64,000 bases of DNA from Notamacropus eugenii (lineage: Eukaryota; Chordata; Mammalia; Diprotodontia; Macropodidae): NCBI RefSeq assembly GCF_028372415.1, contig NC_092874.1:55093865-55157864 (forward strand), in the 5' to 3' direction. Each line of letters opens with the position of its first letter. Position 1 is the stretch's first letter. Below the pieces are notes generated by a model. The model was not told the DNA's origin and searched no databases. It worked only from the letters and a program-made list of their open reading frames with translations. Below, piece after piece: positions 35,700 to 49,100 of this stretch. The translations under genes and the position numbers were made by a program.

Positions 35700-37115
35700 T
35701 TTCAGTATTTTTTTCCTTTTTTAAAAAAAGAGTAAGTTTTTGTTGTCTTCTGTTTTTTTAATTTTCCTTACATAATTATAACTATCCCCAACATTTTTCA
35801 TCCTCTGCCTCCCAGAGATCCTTTCTATATAACAAATAGTGTTTTTTAAAAACGAAGATAAAAAAAGAGGAAAAAAAATCAGCACAGGTGATGGCTACCT
35901 TGAAAAATTCTGGGAACGTGGCCACACTTGTGGACCTCTCACCTCCAGGAAGGAGTAAGTTGGGGGTATTGTTTCATATTTCTGCATTTGAGTTCTGTTT
36001 TGATCTTTTAAATTTTGTTATGTTCACTTTTGTATATGTGATTCTTTTCCATTTACATTATTTTAGTCTTCTGTGTCAGGTCATACAGATCATTTCTTAA
36101 AGCACAGTAATATATTCTATTGTGTACGTGTACCTCAATTTAATTATTCTCCAGTTGAGGAGCATCTACTTTGTTTCTAATGCTTTGCTGTCAAAATAAT
36201 TTTGGTGAATATGGATATTTTTTTATCAACAGTTTCCTTTGGAGTTAAGCCTTGTAATTTAGTCTTTGGGTCAGGGGTTATGTACAGTTCAGTCACTTCA
36301 TTTGTCTAGTTCCATTTACTTTGCAAAATGGTTTTATCATTTCATAGTTCCACCAACTATATTATATTAGTTGTATATTAGTATGCCAGTATATTAGTGT
36401 GCCAATCATCACACAGCTGCTCCAACACTGACAATTGTCATTTTGTGTCATCTTTGCTCAAGATTGTTTTATCTTGCATTTCTCTTCTTATTAATGTTTT
36501 GGAGCCCTCTTTCATGTTGTTGTGAATACTTTGTAATTCTTTTGAGAATTGTTTCTTCATATCCTTTGAACATTATCTATTGGGGAATGGCTATTAGTGT
36601 TATATATGTATATATTTATTCATTTTTATATATCATGGATACAAAATCTTTGGACAGACAAACTTGATGCCAAGATTTTTTTCCCCACTTAATCACTTTC
36701 CTTCTTATCCGAGGTTCATTAATTTTGTCTGTGTAGAAGACTTTCAGTTTCAAGTACTCAAAATTATCTACTTATCTTTTGTAATTACCTCTATCCTTTG
36801 CTTAATATGTGCGTAACTATGAGAGATATATGATCTATTTCTCTCCTGATTTTTTTTTGGTAGTATTATCTTAAACATTAAGGTCATATCCATTTAGAAT
36901 GTTCTTTGGAACATGGAGTAAGGTGTTTGCATAAGCCTCATTTTTACCAGATTGCTTCTGAAGTTTTCCTAACATTAAAAAAATTTAAAAAAAACTTTTT
37001 CCTAGGTAATTTATGTTTTCTATGTTTTCAAACACTGGGTTATTGAATACTGTTATTTTTGATTCTCTCTTGTCTTGTCTGTTCCATTGATCTCTCTCAA
37101 TTTTTTAACTAAGCT
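35700..37115 (-). mobile_element. Old L1 fragment
   Basis: The plus strand reads antisense L1 3' UTR and ORF2 end: tagttccaccaactat, tcatatcctttgaacattat, tattggggaatggctattag and gaagactttcagtttcaagt. Confidence 0.6.
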
Positions 37116-37124
37116 CATTTTTTA

Positions 37125-37365
37125 AAACAGTGCCAGGCACTGTATTAAGCACTTAAGAATTATTATTTTATTGGGTCCTCACAACAACCCTGGGAGAGAA
37201 ATGCTATTATTATCCTCATTTTACATTTGAGGAACCTGATGCCAACAGATGAAGCGATTTGCCCAGGGTCCCATAGCTAGTATGTGTATGAGGTCAGATT
37301 TGAACTCAGATCTTCCTCACTCCAGGCCCAGTGTGCTACCATATCATCTGCAGGTAGTGATAGTT
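37125..37365 (-). mobile_element. CORE-SINE (MIR-like)
   Basis: Contains ggtcctcacaacaaccctgg, cattttacatttgaggaacc, atttgcccagggtcccatag and gatttgaactcagatcttcc. Confidence 0.8.
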
Positions 37366-37849
37366 TTACCTATTTCTTAAACGTGTGATGTTCAGGAAAT
37401 TAGTGGAAAAAAAGTAGAAATACAAGATAGCAAATCATAGAGTGTCCTGCCTGATGTGCCAGTTTGGAAACTCTACTAAGATGTATATGGTCTTGCTACT
37501 TCTTGGCTATCTGTTGGACTTTCTTTTATACCTTTCTGTTTCCTTACTGAATTTAAATGGATTATGGCCAGTTCCCAAATTATGAGTATTATATTGATAA
37601 GAGTTTTTCAAAAATATTAACTGATAGTATCGACTAGTTACTAAAACATTCCTTGTTCCTATATCATAAACATTGGGTTTTAATTAGAAACTTGTTCCCT
37701 TAGTAAAACAACAAACAGGTTCAATAGTCAACCCTAACTCCATTTGTCCTTTGCCTTAGATAATGTGATTCTTGAATACCTGTTGAAAGCCTCACCTTGA
37801 CTCTATAGCAGACTTGTCTGTCTGCTGCTTGGGTTGACTCATGTCAGTC

Positions 37850-39290
37850 ATCATGCAGTTATTAAGTGCTTACTATGTTCTAGGTACTGTGCTAAATTCT
37901 GGAGATACAAGCGGGTGGGGAGGGGGGGCAGCGGCCCGCAAAACATAGAGAACTGTCTATTTAGAACCTGCATTCTAACTGGGAAGACAACATGTGAATA
38001 ACTAGGTTTCATATATATAGATATAGATGTATACACGCAAAGATACATACATATAAGATATATGCAGAATAGATGAAGGTAATCTGAAAGGAGAATATTT
38101 TAGCATCTAAGGGGATTGAAATTCCAGGCCTGTGAAAAGAAAATATGGAGATAAGATATGGAGTGTCTGTACTGTTTTATATAATTCTTATTGTTGTTAC
38201 TATTTGAGGAGCTGTACGTAGGCTAGTGTAACTGGATTGTAGAGTATCTGGAAATGTGTGAGGTATGAGAAGGCTATAAAAGTAGAAAGGGATCAGATTG
38301 TAAAGAGCGTTAAATGTCAAATTTTTGTTATTTGATAATTATTACTTGATACTTATTATTTGATCTGTAGATTATAGAAAGCCATGTAAGCTCATTTGCC
38401 AGGGAGATTGGTGACATGATTGTTTATGCTTTAGGAAAAATCACTTTCACGGGTGAGTGGAGAATGGATTCATACAGAGAGCAGGAACTTGATGAAAGGA
38501 TACCAAGTTAGAAGTCTTATTGCTGTAGTTTAGGCAGAAGGTGTTGAGGGCCTGAACTAGGATTGTGGCTATGTGGGTGGAGAGAGAAGGCAATATATAT
38601 ATATATACACACACACACACATACATACATACACACACATTACATACACACATATACATATGAGAGACATTGACAAGGTAGAAATGACATGATACAATGG
38701 TGAGATGAATGTGAGTGGATTTGAGTATGACACTGAGTTTTCAAGAAGGTTGAGAGATGGTGTAATTTTGGCAGTAAAAGTATTGGTAGTAATGTGGGAG
38801 TTCAGAAAGAGAAATTTGTGGGGAAAGATAATGAGTTCTGTTTTGGGTATGTTGAGTTTGAGATGGCTACAGGACATCCAGTTTGAAATGTTCAAAAGGC
38901 AGGTGGAGATGTGTGACTCTAGTTCAGCAGAGATTAGGGTTGGCTATATAAATCTGGAAATTATCTGCATTGAGATTATTGAACTGATGAGGTTACATAC
39001 AAAATTAGTAGAGTAAAAATGAATGAGAGCCAGGATGGAGCCTTAGGATATCACTAGAGTGATGTAGATGAAGAACCAGCAAAGGAGAATCAGGAACAGT
39101 TAGACAAACGGGAAGAGAGTCAGAAGATAACAGAAAATTTACTGTCAAGAGAATATTCAGAATGAGATGATGCCTGACAGTGTCAAATACTGAAATCAAG
39201 TAGTATCAGGACTAAGAAAAGGCTATTGAATTTAGTAATTAAAAGGTCATTGGTAGCTTTGGAGACAATGCTAAACTATGTTGTCTACTG
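37850..39290 (-). mobile_element. Long L2 LINE fragment with reverse transcriptase motif
   Basis: The minus-strand frame at 38895 downward reads NISNWMSCSHLKLNIPKTEL, matching the W..LKLNP.KTE motif of CR1/L2-type reverse transcriptases. The 3' end complement (tattaagtgcttactatgtt) is at 37860. A (ta)(ca)n tract lies at 38,594-38,665. Confidence 0.75.
38594..38665. repeat. (TA)n(CA)n microsatellite
   Basis: Alternating ta, then ca and cata units inside the L2 copy. Confidence 0.9.
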
Positions 39291-39344
39291 GGTTTCTTGA
39301 CAATCTTAGGGTCCAGGGGGCTGTTTAATGTAGGAAAATCAGGG

Positions 39345-39530
39345 CAGCTTGCTACAATGGACAATGGACTCTCTCCCTGGACAGAGTCAAAGAGACCCGA
39401 GTTCTAGTTCTTGCTCTGCCATTAATGAGTCATGTGAGATAGACAAGTCATATAATCTTTCTGGGTTATAGCTTTCTCTTCTGTAAAATGAAAAGTTGAA
39501 CTTTATGATCTCTATGATTTCTAACTTTTT
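39345..39530 (+). mobile_element. MIR-like SINE
   Basis: Contains gacccgagttctagttcttg, gagatagacaagtcatataa and a ctcttctgtaaaatgaaa block. Confidence 0.65.
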
Positions 39531-40058
39531 TTTTAAGGATGCAAATCTGGTGTATAATTTGAACTGATAATGAATGTTTTTAAAATTTCATAGGAACTTA
39601 GTATCTTTGGAAGTAGACTTGTTTATATTTTGATGATATATGCCCTTTATCCTTAACAGCCATTTTTAGTTATATGGAAATACAGTATTTGCTGATACCA
39701 AATGACTGGTTACATCTTAATAATAAGACACAAGTCACAGTATGTATATTACATTTACTACTCCTTATCAGAATAAATGTGTGCCTTTGGTTAAAATGAC
39801 CAACTCAGATTGTCTCACTACTGAAAAAAATATGTTCTGTTGGTAATAGAGTGTTAATTTCATATGTATCTTCTTCATTTCTTGATGATGAGTATATCAC
39901 ATATACTCTTTATTATTAAGGCATTTGATGTTAGTATCCCAAAATGTTTAAAATATGTTGCTGTTTATATACTATCTACTATTTAAATTTTATAGTTCTC
40001 AGTTTTGCTAGTTCTCCATTAATTGAGGGGATGGGTCATGTTTAGTTTTTCTTACCAG

Positions 40059-40166
40059 GTTTTAACAATATGGATGCTGAACAGACAGGACCAGCATTTC
40101 CCACAGTGACACCTTTGCAGCAAATGATTGCCTCGTGTACTGGAGCTATTCTTACATCACTAATGG
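40059..40166 (+). CDS. SLC25A40: SLC25A40 first coding exon (coding from 40070)
   Basis: The acceptor is CCAG|G at 40058 and the donor is ATGG|GTAAAA. Eleven untranslated bases precede ATG at 40070. It encodes residues 1-32 plus the first base of Val33: a variable tail, then [20 protein letters not shown], which is the start of transmembrane helix 1. Human has [20 protein letters not shown] (recalled). Confidence 0.96.
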
Positions 40167-43100
40167 GTAAAAAGAATATCAACAAATTCAGAGTGTCTGG
40201 GAATTTATGTAACTTTGTGAAAAGGATATTAAATGGGAGCTTGGAAAACTTGGTGCTACTAAGTGCCTATTGTGTAGGGTTAATACAGATCAGTAACATA
40301 CTCAGTACTTGCAAAATAAAAATAAAAAGCTAAAAATAATTTTAAAAATAAAATTGTGAGAAAAAACAAATGATTAGTGAGTCTTCTAATGCAATTAAAC
40401 ATTAAGAAAAAAATAATGTATTTGTCCTCCAGGAACTTGAAACCTTGTAGGAGAAATAAAATCTGCATACAAATAATTATGAAAATAAAATGGGATAAGT
40501 GCATAAAAGTAACGGTCAAAATATTTTGAGAAATCAAAGGGTGAAGAGATGATCCATAGCATCATAAGCTTAGAACTTGATCGGAGTCCAACTCCCTCAT
40601 TTTGTAGATAAGGAAACTGAGATCCAAAAGTTAAATGACTTTTCCTGGGTCATACCACCGGTAAGTTCCTAAGGTGAAATTTAAACCCAGGGCCTCTTAA
40701 TTCTCAAATTCTTCATTTGTGAGTACTGGACTGTGCGGATTCTGAATCACCTTATCCCTTATTTTTACCTTCTATAAAGTCTTTTACAATTCTAAAATTC
40801 TGATTGTATAATGACAGATAAGTAAATACTCATGGTACAGAAATGTCATTCATGGTAGTTTGCAATTAAGCATAATATTATTTGTATGCATTAACACAGA
40901 AGAGTTTTTTAAACCACTTTGGTCCACAATACCAAAAAATAGTATTTTAATATCATCTAGTTTGTTTAAAATGTATAACAGATAAAAGCAAGCACAAATA
41001 TTTATAATGTACATTCTTAATGACAACTGCCTGATGTTTGATGTGGTTATTTATACTTGAATCTCACTATCCTATATCCTGATTTAAGGTTCTCCTGCCT
41101 TAATTTTCACAAATGCAATAAGTAGTACAGTCTGGTGGTAGAATTATTTTCTAACTATTCAGTTTAAATTATCGTTCTCTTTGCCACTACTTGTTATTTT
41201 ATTCAGTTTAATCTTAAAAACTAGGGAAATAATAAATGTTGAATGAGTGAAATTGTGACTTCTTGAATGAGCAGAATTGTGAAAGCTTTCATTTTGTTGT
41301 TTTAAAGAACTCTTTTTCCTTATACAGTGTACTAATATTCTAGTTCTAGATACTAATGAAATGTCATTTAGAATTAGTACTGTATTTGAAGAAATGCTAT
41401 TTTAAAGTACAGTTTAATGTTTATAAGAGAATCTAACCTTAATTCTTCTATGCTTCTCTTTGAAAAAGATTCAAAATAGTACAAATTAAATATTATTCAG
41501 AAGCAACAGACTCCTGAGTGGATTAAAAAAAAAATCATGTTTTATAAAAATTGTGTAAGAATTAATGATGTATGGTGCTATATTTTGTATTTCTTAAGAA
41601 GAATTTCTAATTAATTAAAGGCAGTATGTATCCCTCTAATTGCCATTTATGTGTTTTTATAGTGACACCTTTGGATGTTGTTAAAATTCGTCTCCAAGTT
41701 CAGAACAATCCTTACCCCAAAAGTATGTACAATTTTAAAGTTATATGTAAAAATTATGGGATTTTTAATTGTACCATATTCGTTTGTATTAATACAATAT
41801 TCCTTTTTTTCTTGGCTTTAGTAAAGTTTCTTCATTGTTATCATGATCCCAAAATTCTTATTTACTTAGGTGGCACAGTGCATAGATTGGTGGACCTGGA
41901 GTCAGAAAGACCTAAGTTCAAAACAAGCCTCAGATATTTACTAGTTATGTGGCTCTGGGCAAATCACTAAACCTAAATCTGCTTCAGTCTTTTCACTTGT
42001 AAAGTGGGGGGATGATAAAAGCACCTGTCTTTCAGAGTTGTTAGGAGGATCAAATGAGAATATTTATAAAGTGCTTTGCAAAACTTTAAAAATGTTATGT
42101 GCTTTATAAATAACTTATTTATTATTATTATATGGCTGGCACCTTAAAAATGAGAGTTGATTGTGTAAGTACTGTCTTTTTCCTTACCATAACCCTTTCT
42201 TCTTTTTTGGGCACCTCCATGTATCTTGATATCCCCTCAAACACCTGGTCTCCAAGATGATCAGACCATGTCCCTTGTTTTCACTTCTTTAACTACTCTA
42301 CTGCTATGATCAAGAGCTCTGGAATTCTTTTCACTGACCACAACCTCCTATGCTTACATCTCTCTTACTGCTTCACTCCTTAACTAGAAATTCTCTATCT
42401 TCAGGCTGTGATCTTGGCTTCCTTTACAATGCTACTTATTTTATTTCATGCATTTAAAAGTATAACTCTGAGAATGGATAGATAGATAGACATAATCGGT
42501 AGATGTTTGTGACACAGAAAAGGTTAAAAATTCCCCACTAAACTCAAGTCATTCTATCCCTTTCCAGGCTTTATCTTATGTTACTCAGTTTGACTAGGTA
42601 TTGTCCTTTATTCAAACTCCTTGTTTTCCTTCTCCCATTATCATTCAGGTCTTGCCAAGCTGTTGTGCTGGCATCTCTCCACTATCCACCTTTTCCATTC
42701 TTATTTGAATGCTCTTGAATATGTCGAGAGAAATTCATACAACCATGCTGTGATTAGGTTCACTGTAAATATGTTACCTACTCTCAGCTGTGTGTGCCCT
42801 CACGGCCGCATAATAATACTTTTATTTTTCCCTAATTGACTATCAGATGCTGATAGCAACTGTTCTAAGCTTTCTTTTTTCTCCTCAGTACTCTTATATT
42901 ATCTCTTTCCCTCTTTCTCTATGGAGTTTACCAAGGAAATGTTAATCATCTGTCCAGAGATTGCTATTGTCTTCTATCATACACTTTAAAATCCATCTAC
43001 ATCTCTCCTCATTTGCCCTACTCTCTTGACAAAGAGGTGATACTTCGCCTTTGCAACTGCAGCCCCCTCTGCTCCTTCCCTTGATGCCATACTCTCCCAT

Positions 43101-46100
43101 CTTCTTTGGAAGCTATAACTTTTTTCATTTTTAAAGGTTAACTTCAAAACTGTGGGTGCTACAGATAGCATTTGTTTTTGTTTTTTTTTTAACCTCAATA
43201 GATCTGTTAAATCTTAATTGAATCTTTTCAGTTTTAAGCACTGGATTGTTGTCTTCTAGGTTTATCAGTTTACGGGTGGAAATGACCTTTATTAAAACAT
43301 AAAAGATGAGAAAGTACCTTAAAGGTCATCAGAGTTCAGCCTCCTTTCAAGTGCTCTTTTCATTTTTGTTATCTTGTATATTTTTCTCCCTTTTCTGCTT
43401 ACTTTATTTTGCATTATTCATACAAGTTTTCCCATGTTTTCCTTAATTACTTATATTTGTCATTTTTTGGTACAATGATAATTACTTTATGTATTCATAT
43501 ACAACAATTATTAGTAATTTCCTGATGAGTACTTGCTTTCTCTCTAGTTTTTTGCTTCCCAAAATTGGATGAATATTTTAATATAAAGGGGTCTTTTTTT
43601 CGTTTTTTAGCCTTCTTGGAGTATATGCACTATAGTAGAATTGCCACTTTACTCAATTCTGAATTTTTGGACCAGTTGTTATTCAGAACCAATTCACAGT
43701 TGTAATAACAGTGTTTTTGTGTACCTAACTCCCCAGCATTGACTAAAACCATCTTTACTCATCTTTAGATATAAGGGAAAAAGTTCAGAGTTGTTTTAAT
43801 TTACATTCTCATACTTTTAATGACTTGAAACTATCTTTCACATGTTTGTTGACAGTATGCAATTTTTCTTTGAAAACCATTTATTCACATCCTTTTACCA
43901 CTTATCTAGTAGGGAATAATTCTGTCCTATATTTGGTTCACTTCTGTGTATCATGGATGTCATAGTTTTACCAGAGATATCAGATGTAAAGATTGTTCAG
44001 CTACTTAATTGTTTCTTCTAGATGCATTCATTTGTTCATTCTAAAGCCTTTTAACTTGAAGTAATAAAAATTATCTGATTTATCCTTTACTTTCCTTTTT
44101 TTTTTTCTCTTGCCTTATTTGGGTAAGAATTTTCACCCAGCCAAAACTGTGAAAGATCTTTCGATTTCTGCCTAATTTTTTTTGAAAAATGATTGGGCAT
44201 TTTATATTTAGGTAACATGTCCCTTTGAAACTTTTTGTGATCAGGATAATTGGCCTCACCCTAAGTTTTGTCAAAATACTTTCCTGGTTTTCCTAGCAGT
44301 TGTTATCAAATAGGGAGTCATTTCCCCTTTAGTTTATATTCATAACAACTGAACAATAACAAATAACCGTAAGAACCCTCTTCACAGAATTGTGGCAAAC
44401 AAAGTAAAATGCCTCATAAATCTGCACGTGAGTTGTTATGGTGATCCTGGAATACCTCTAATTGAGGATTCGAGGCTAACATTAGTTAGAGAGTGAAACA
44501 TGAATTAGATGATTGTGGAGTCTCTGTATTTGTATCCTGATCCCTGATCTTGGGCTTTTTGAACATTGGGTTACTGCATTCAGTTGTTTCTCTTCCAGGT
44601 CTGTGATCCAGACAAAATGACTTTCTTGCCATGTCCTATATTTGTCATTCTATCACCTACCTCCAACTTTGCACAGGTTGCTCTTTTACCTGGAATGCAT
44701 TCCTTCCTTACCTTTACCTCCTAGGATCTTGAGCTTTCTTCAGAGTTCTCAGCTCATGTGCCACCTCCTGTGGGAATCCTTTTCTGATCTTTCCCTAGTC
44801 TCTCCTTCCTCACATCATCATGTATATATTTATGTTTACATATTTTATTTTCCCTCTTCCCAGTAGAATTTGAGTTCATAGAGGTTGGTTTCTGTTTTCT
44901 TTTTGCCTTTGCTTCCTCAGCACATGGTACCGTGCCTTACACTTGAAAGATCTTAATAAATTCTTGTTAGATTGGATGAGGAGGTTGCCAAGTCTGCAAA
45001 CAGCAAGTAAGCCAATTTGAATGCATTTGTAAAATAATGTGAAAGGTGTCTAGATTGTGAAGGGCTTTAAATGCCAAGCAGAGGAATTTGTATTTTATTC
45101 AATTCTTGAGCAAGGGAATGACAGGATCAGACTGAAGCTTTAGAAAAATGTAGGGATAGCCCTTTAAGAATCATCTAAGAGTTGTAACAAGGAAAAATTA
45201 AATACTAAATAAATAACCAAAAAAAATGAAGAATCATGCATGGGTGCTAAAACCTAGAATGAGGTGAGGCAGAAAAGGAATGCTAAGGATGATAAATTTT
45301 TTTTTTTTTTTTTAGATATATTAGGGAGAAGAAGATCAAACAAGGGATAGGAACAGTACTTGGCATGGATGGGGCAGTGATAAGAGAGCAGAAAGAAGGG
45401 AGATTTCTTTCTGATACAAGGAAAACTTCCTAACTGGATCTATCCAGAATTGTAATGAGCTTCCTCAAGAGGCAGTGGGCCCCTCATTGGAGATCTCTAA
45501 GGAAAAACTGAATGACCATCTGTAAGCTGGAGTGTAGAGGTCTTTCTTGTTCAAATACACTAAAACTAGACAGCCTCTAGTACCCTTTAAAATTCTGATA
45601 TTCTGTGATTTTCTGATCAGGGGTTACTTTTCAAGATGAGCAAGTAAACTTTTAGGGTGCATATCTATAAAGGGAATGCCATTATTTGAAATGACCTCTG
45701 GTATTTCTCATTAGGAAGATGTTTTTTATATTGTAATGGACTGATGGATCATCTATATTTCTGTGACGAGGGTAGCAACAAAGCATGGTACAAGAAGCCT
45801 GGCCGCTTCAGAGGAACATTGGTAAGGAAATTACACTAAATCCTAATTTTCCATTTTTAAGGCCTCTGTAGTGATGTAAATTCTCTTTATCTCATCAGTT
45901 CTTACTTATTATTTAGTAGAAGTTGGGAAGGGCCACAACAATCTTTCTCACTGCCTCTGTGAGGTTCCTTAGCTTTTGGGCTTCAAATTCCTCATCTCTA
46001 AAATGAAAGGGTTTGACGACATGGCCTCTGAGGTCTTCTTAGCCTGAGGTGTGGGATCCTAAATGCTTTTCTGTTCATTCCTTTATTTACATCTCTGCTC

Positions 46101-49100
46101 TGTTGATGGTTTTTCCTTATGCATTCTACAGCTTGAAAATGGTTTTTATTTCTCTTCCATTATTTGTTTTGGATAATGTGTAAGTCTTTCTTAGGCCAGA
46201 GTAAAGTTTGAAAAATGATGCTGCCCTTTCTCACTAAGGAGAGAGGAAAAAAAAGAGTTGTGAAAATGAAGGACAAGACAGTAACCTGAATGAATACATT
46301 TTCATCTTCCCCCGTCACTCAAGTTTGTTTTCCACTAGACAAATTCATTTGTTCTCATAGAAACTTAGTTTCATCTTCTGTAAATTAAGGGAGTTGGACT
46401 ACAGGATCTTTTCTCTAGGGTCCTTCCCAGCACTGACATTCTGTGATTTTATAATTTTGTAATTTGAGGTCTTTGTAGTGTGAATAATTTATGGAATTGT
46501 TATAAATTCTTAGGGGCAGCATGGAATAGTAGTGGATAGAGAGCTGTCCTTGGTGTCAGGAAATTGGAATTCAAGGCTCATGTCTGACATATACTTAGCA
46601 GCTTGACCCTACCTAGACAAGTCCTTAATCTTTTAATCCCTCAAGCAGTACTCTGAAGACTTTAAAGTAGTAGAAAAAGTTGCAGATTTCCATTAGTAGT
46701 GGAGATTTCCTCATCAGTGGATTTACTATAGAAATGAAAGTACAAATCCAAACTGAGAAAGAAATTAGTTTATGATACACCCATATAGAGCAGAGCTCAG
46801 AAACCATGGAAGTATGTGCTAAATATGACATGTAGGCCATTGACTGTTGTCAGATGCCTTTATGCCACCTTTGTGAGCTCCTTTGCAAGTTTGTTTCCTT
46901 TACCCCTTGTCCCACCCACTACTGTGTAACCAAATCATTAAACATAATCCCTGCCTTCAAAGGTCTTACAAGATAGTTTGGCACAGCATAACTGAAGTCC
47001 CTTCCTGCTTGAAATCTGTAATCATATGATAGATTTCCCGCTAGATAAGTAATCATATATACAAATACCTTTCAGTGGGAGAAACGTACATGTTCATCTA
47101 CAATTGCAAAGATTGTCCCCATCAGCAATTAGAAAAATGCAAATTAAAGTAACTCAGGTTTCACTTCACACCTGTAAAACTGACAAAGATGATAAAAGAA
47201 GGAAAAAGTATTGTGAAGGTCGTGATGATAAAGGCATACTAATATTCTGATAGAGCTGTGGAGTGTTATAACCATTCTAGAAAGCAATTTGGAATTATAT
47301 GGGAAAAGTCGTGAAACTTCTTGATATTTTTGACCCGGTAATTCCATTCACTGGGCATTTACATCAAGGACATCAAAGACAGAAAAAAAAGGTTTTGTAT
47401 ATCACAAAGGAGAGTCATTGCAGCATGACAGGTGGAGAGCTGATTTCAAGAAGACCTCGAGCAAAGTCCTACCCCCTCATCCATGCTGTCTATGTAATCT
47501 TTAGATAGGCACTTAACTCCTCATTGATTAGGCAACTAACTGCAAACCCACATTGGTAGAAGGAGTTCTTTATGCTATTTGACCTTACCAGTGCAGTCTT
47601 TAAGCCCTAAATAAAACTGATAGTAATAAAAGGATTCTTTGTGGTAACAAAAAAAGTGAAATGCAAACAAAATGGGTGGCCATTGATTGGGAATGACAAA
47701 TTGTTGTGTATGAATGTAACAGAATCGTATCTTTGTCCTGTGTCTGCCTCCACCTCTTAGAATACATTGGTTCCTTCAAAACTCACATCAGTTGTCCCTT
47801 GTGCCCATGTTAGACTTTTCCTGACAATCTCTCCTCAATTGGTAGTGCCTCTTCATCTCACTCCACCCACCCCCAATTCCCTTGTGTTTGTTTTGTATGC
47901 ATTATTTTTATATTTATATATATATATATTTACACACAGATACATACATATGTACATATATGTGTGTATATACAAGTACATACACAAATATATATGTGTG
48001 TATGTGCACACATACATACATGCACACATATCTGTACCTATATGTGTTCTTGTATAGGCTGTTCCCCCTATAGAATGTCAAAGACTGTTTAATTTTAGTC
48101 TTTGTATTCCCAGTGCTTGACGCATAGTACACCATTAAGAAATGCTTGTTAGTGGATTGATAAATATGTCTTAACTCATTAGACTTTGAGTCTGAACAAT
48201 TTTGCAAGTGGTTATTGAAAAGGTGTGTTTCTTTTGAGAACTTTCTGTTCTTAACCCTTTTGATCATCAAATCCTTCCTCTGCAGGCTGCTGGGGAGAGG
48301 GGTGGGGTGGGGAGGGAGGTTCCAGCTGCACATCACATGCAGCTCCACTCACTTTCCAAACATCTTTTCTTCCTTCTCACTACCTGCCTTGCCCTTTGTG
48401 GGCACTCTTCTGCTTCCCTTTATGGTTCACCTTTTTAGGTTGTTTTCCCTGTTGGAATGTAAGCATACATGAGCTACATTTTCTTTGCTTTTATTTCTAT
48501 TCTCAGTATATAACAGTATGCCTGGTGCTTAATAAATACATCTCTCTTTATCTAACTGTCTTTCCTTTAAATTCTTTGAAATTTGATCTAGTAAAATCTG
48601 TGTATGTCAGACTATTTCTGCCTTTCCTCACCTTTTTCATGAATTTATCCCCAGTGTTCCCATCATTTATACCCTAACAATTAATTTGAGGTCAGATTCA
48701 GAATGGACTTTCTCCATATTATCACCCTTTGAAGAATTAGAGCTTAAGAAATTGTTAGCTGCTGTATTTTTTGACATAATTTCCCCCTCCCCTCCAGTGA
48801 TATCCATATAATTAAAGTTTCCCATCAGTACTATATCATTCCTTCATGTCACATTTAATTTGTTCTCTAAATTCATTTTCTTTTTCTGTTTGTTCAATCT
48901 TTAGTATACTCTGATGGCATATGAGTTCTCTTTCTACCTCTGTTGATTGTCACCTAAATGATCTCCACTCCATTAACCCTGTATAGTTCCTGGATTTCCT
49001 CCCACAAATATCTATCAATGCTTCCTCCTCCATCATCCATTTTTCCCATCCTACTTCATTTGAGTAAAGTATATTCTTATAGAACCATGTCAGTCATGGT

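Larger units (their letters stand above)
22145..40065 (+). other. Possible split upstream ORF of SLC25A40 (36 codons)
   Basis: An ATG at 22145 in exon 1 stays open to the donor at 22248 and, joined to the exon at 40059, ends in TAA at 40063-40065. That stop is four bases before the main ATG at 40070. The peptide would start MRLALAVGLPNP and end RPLRF. The ATG context is weak (T at -3, C at +4). This assumes direct splicing of exon 1 to the first coding exon. Confidence 0.4.

Noticed and set aside
35880..35960. A possible extra 5' UTR exon of SLC25A40 (cacag|gtgatggctacc ... aggagtaagt)
   Set aside because: It has plausible splice-like ends, but it sits inside an old L1 fragment and nothing independent supports it.
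47767..48348. Open frames of 96 and 144 residues around 47.8-48.3 kb
   Set aside because: They are translations of a (TA)(CA)n microsatellite in an L2 3' end (repeating YIYI/HTYI residues).
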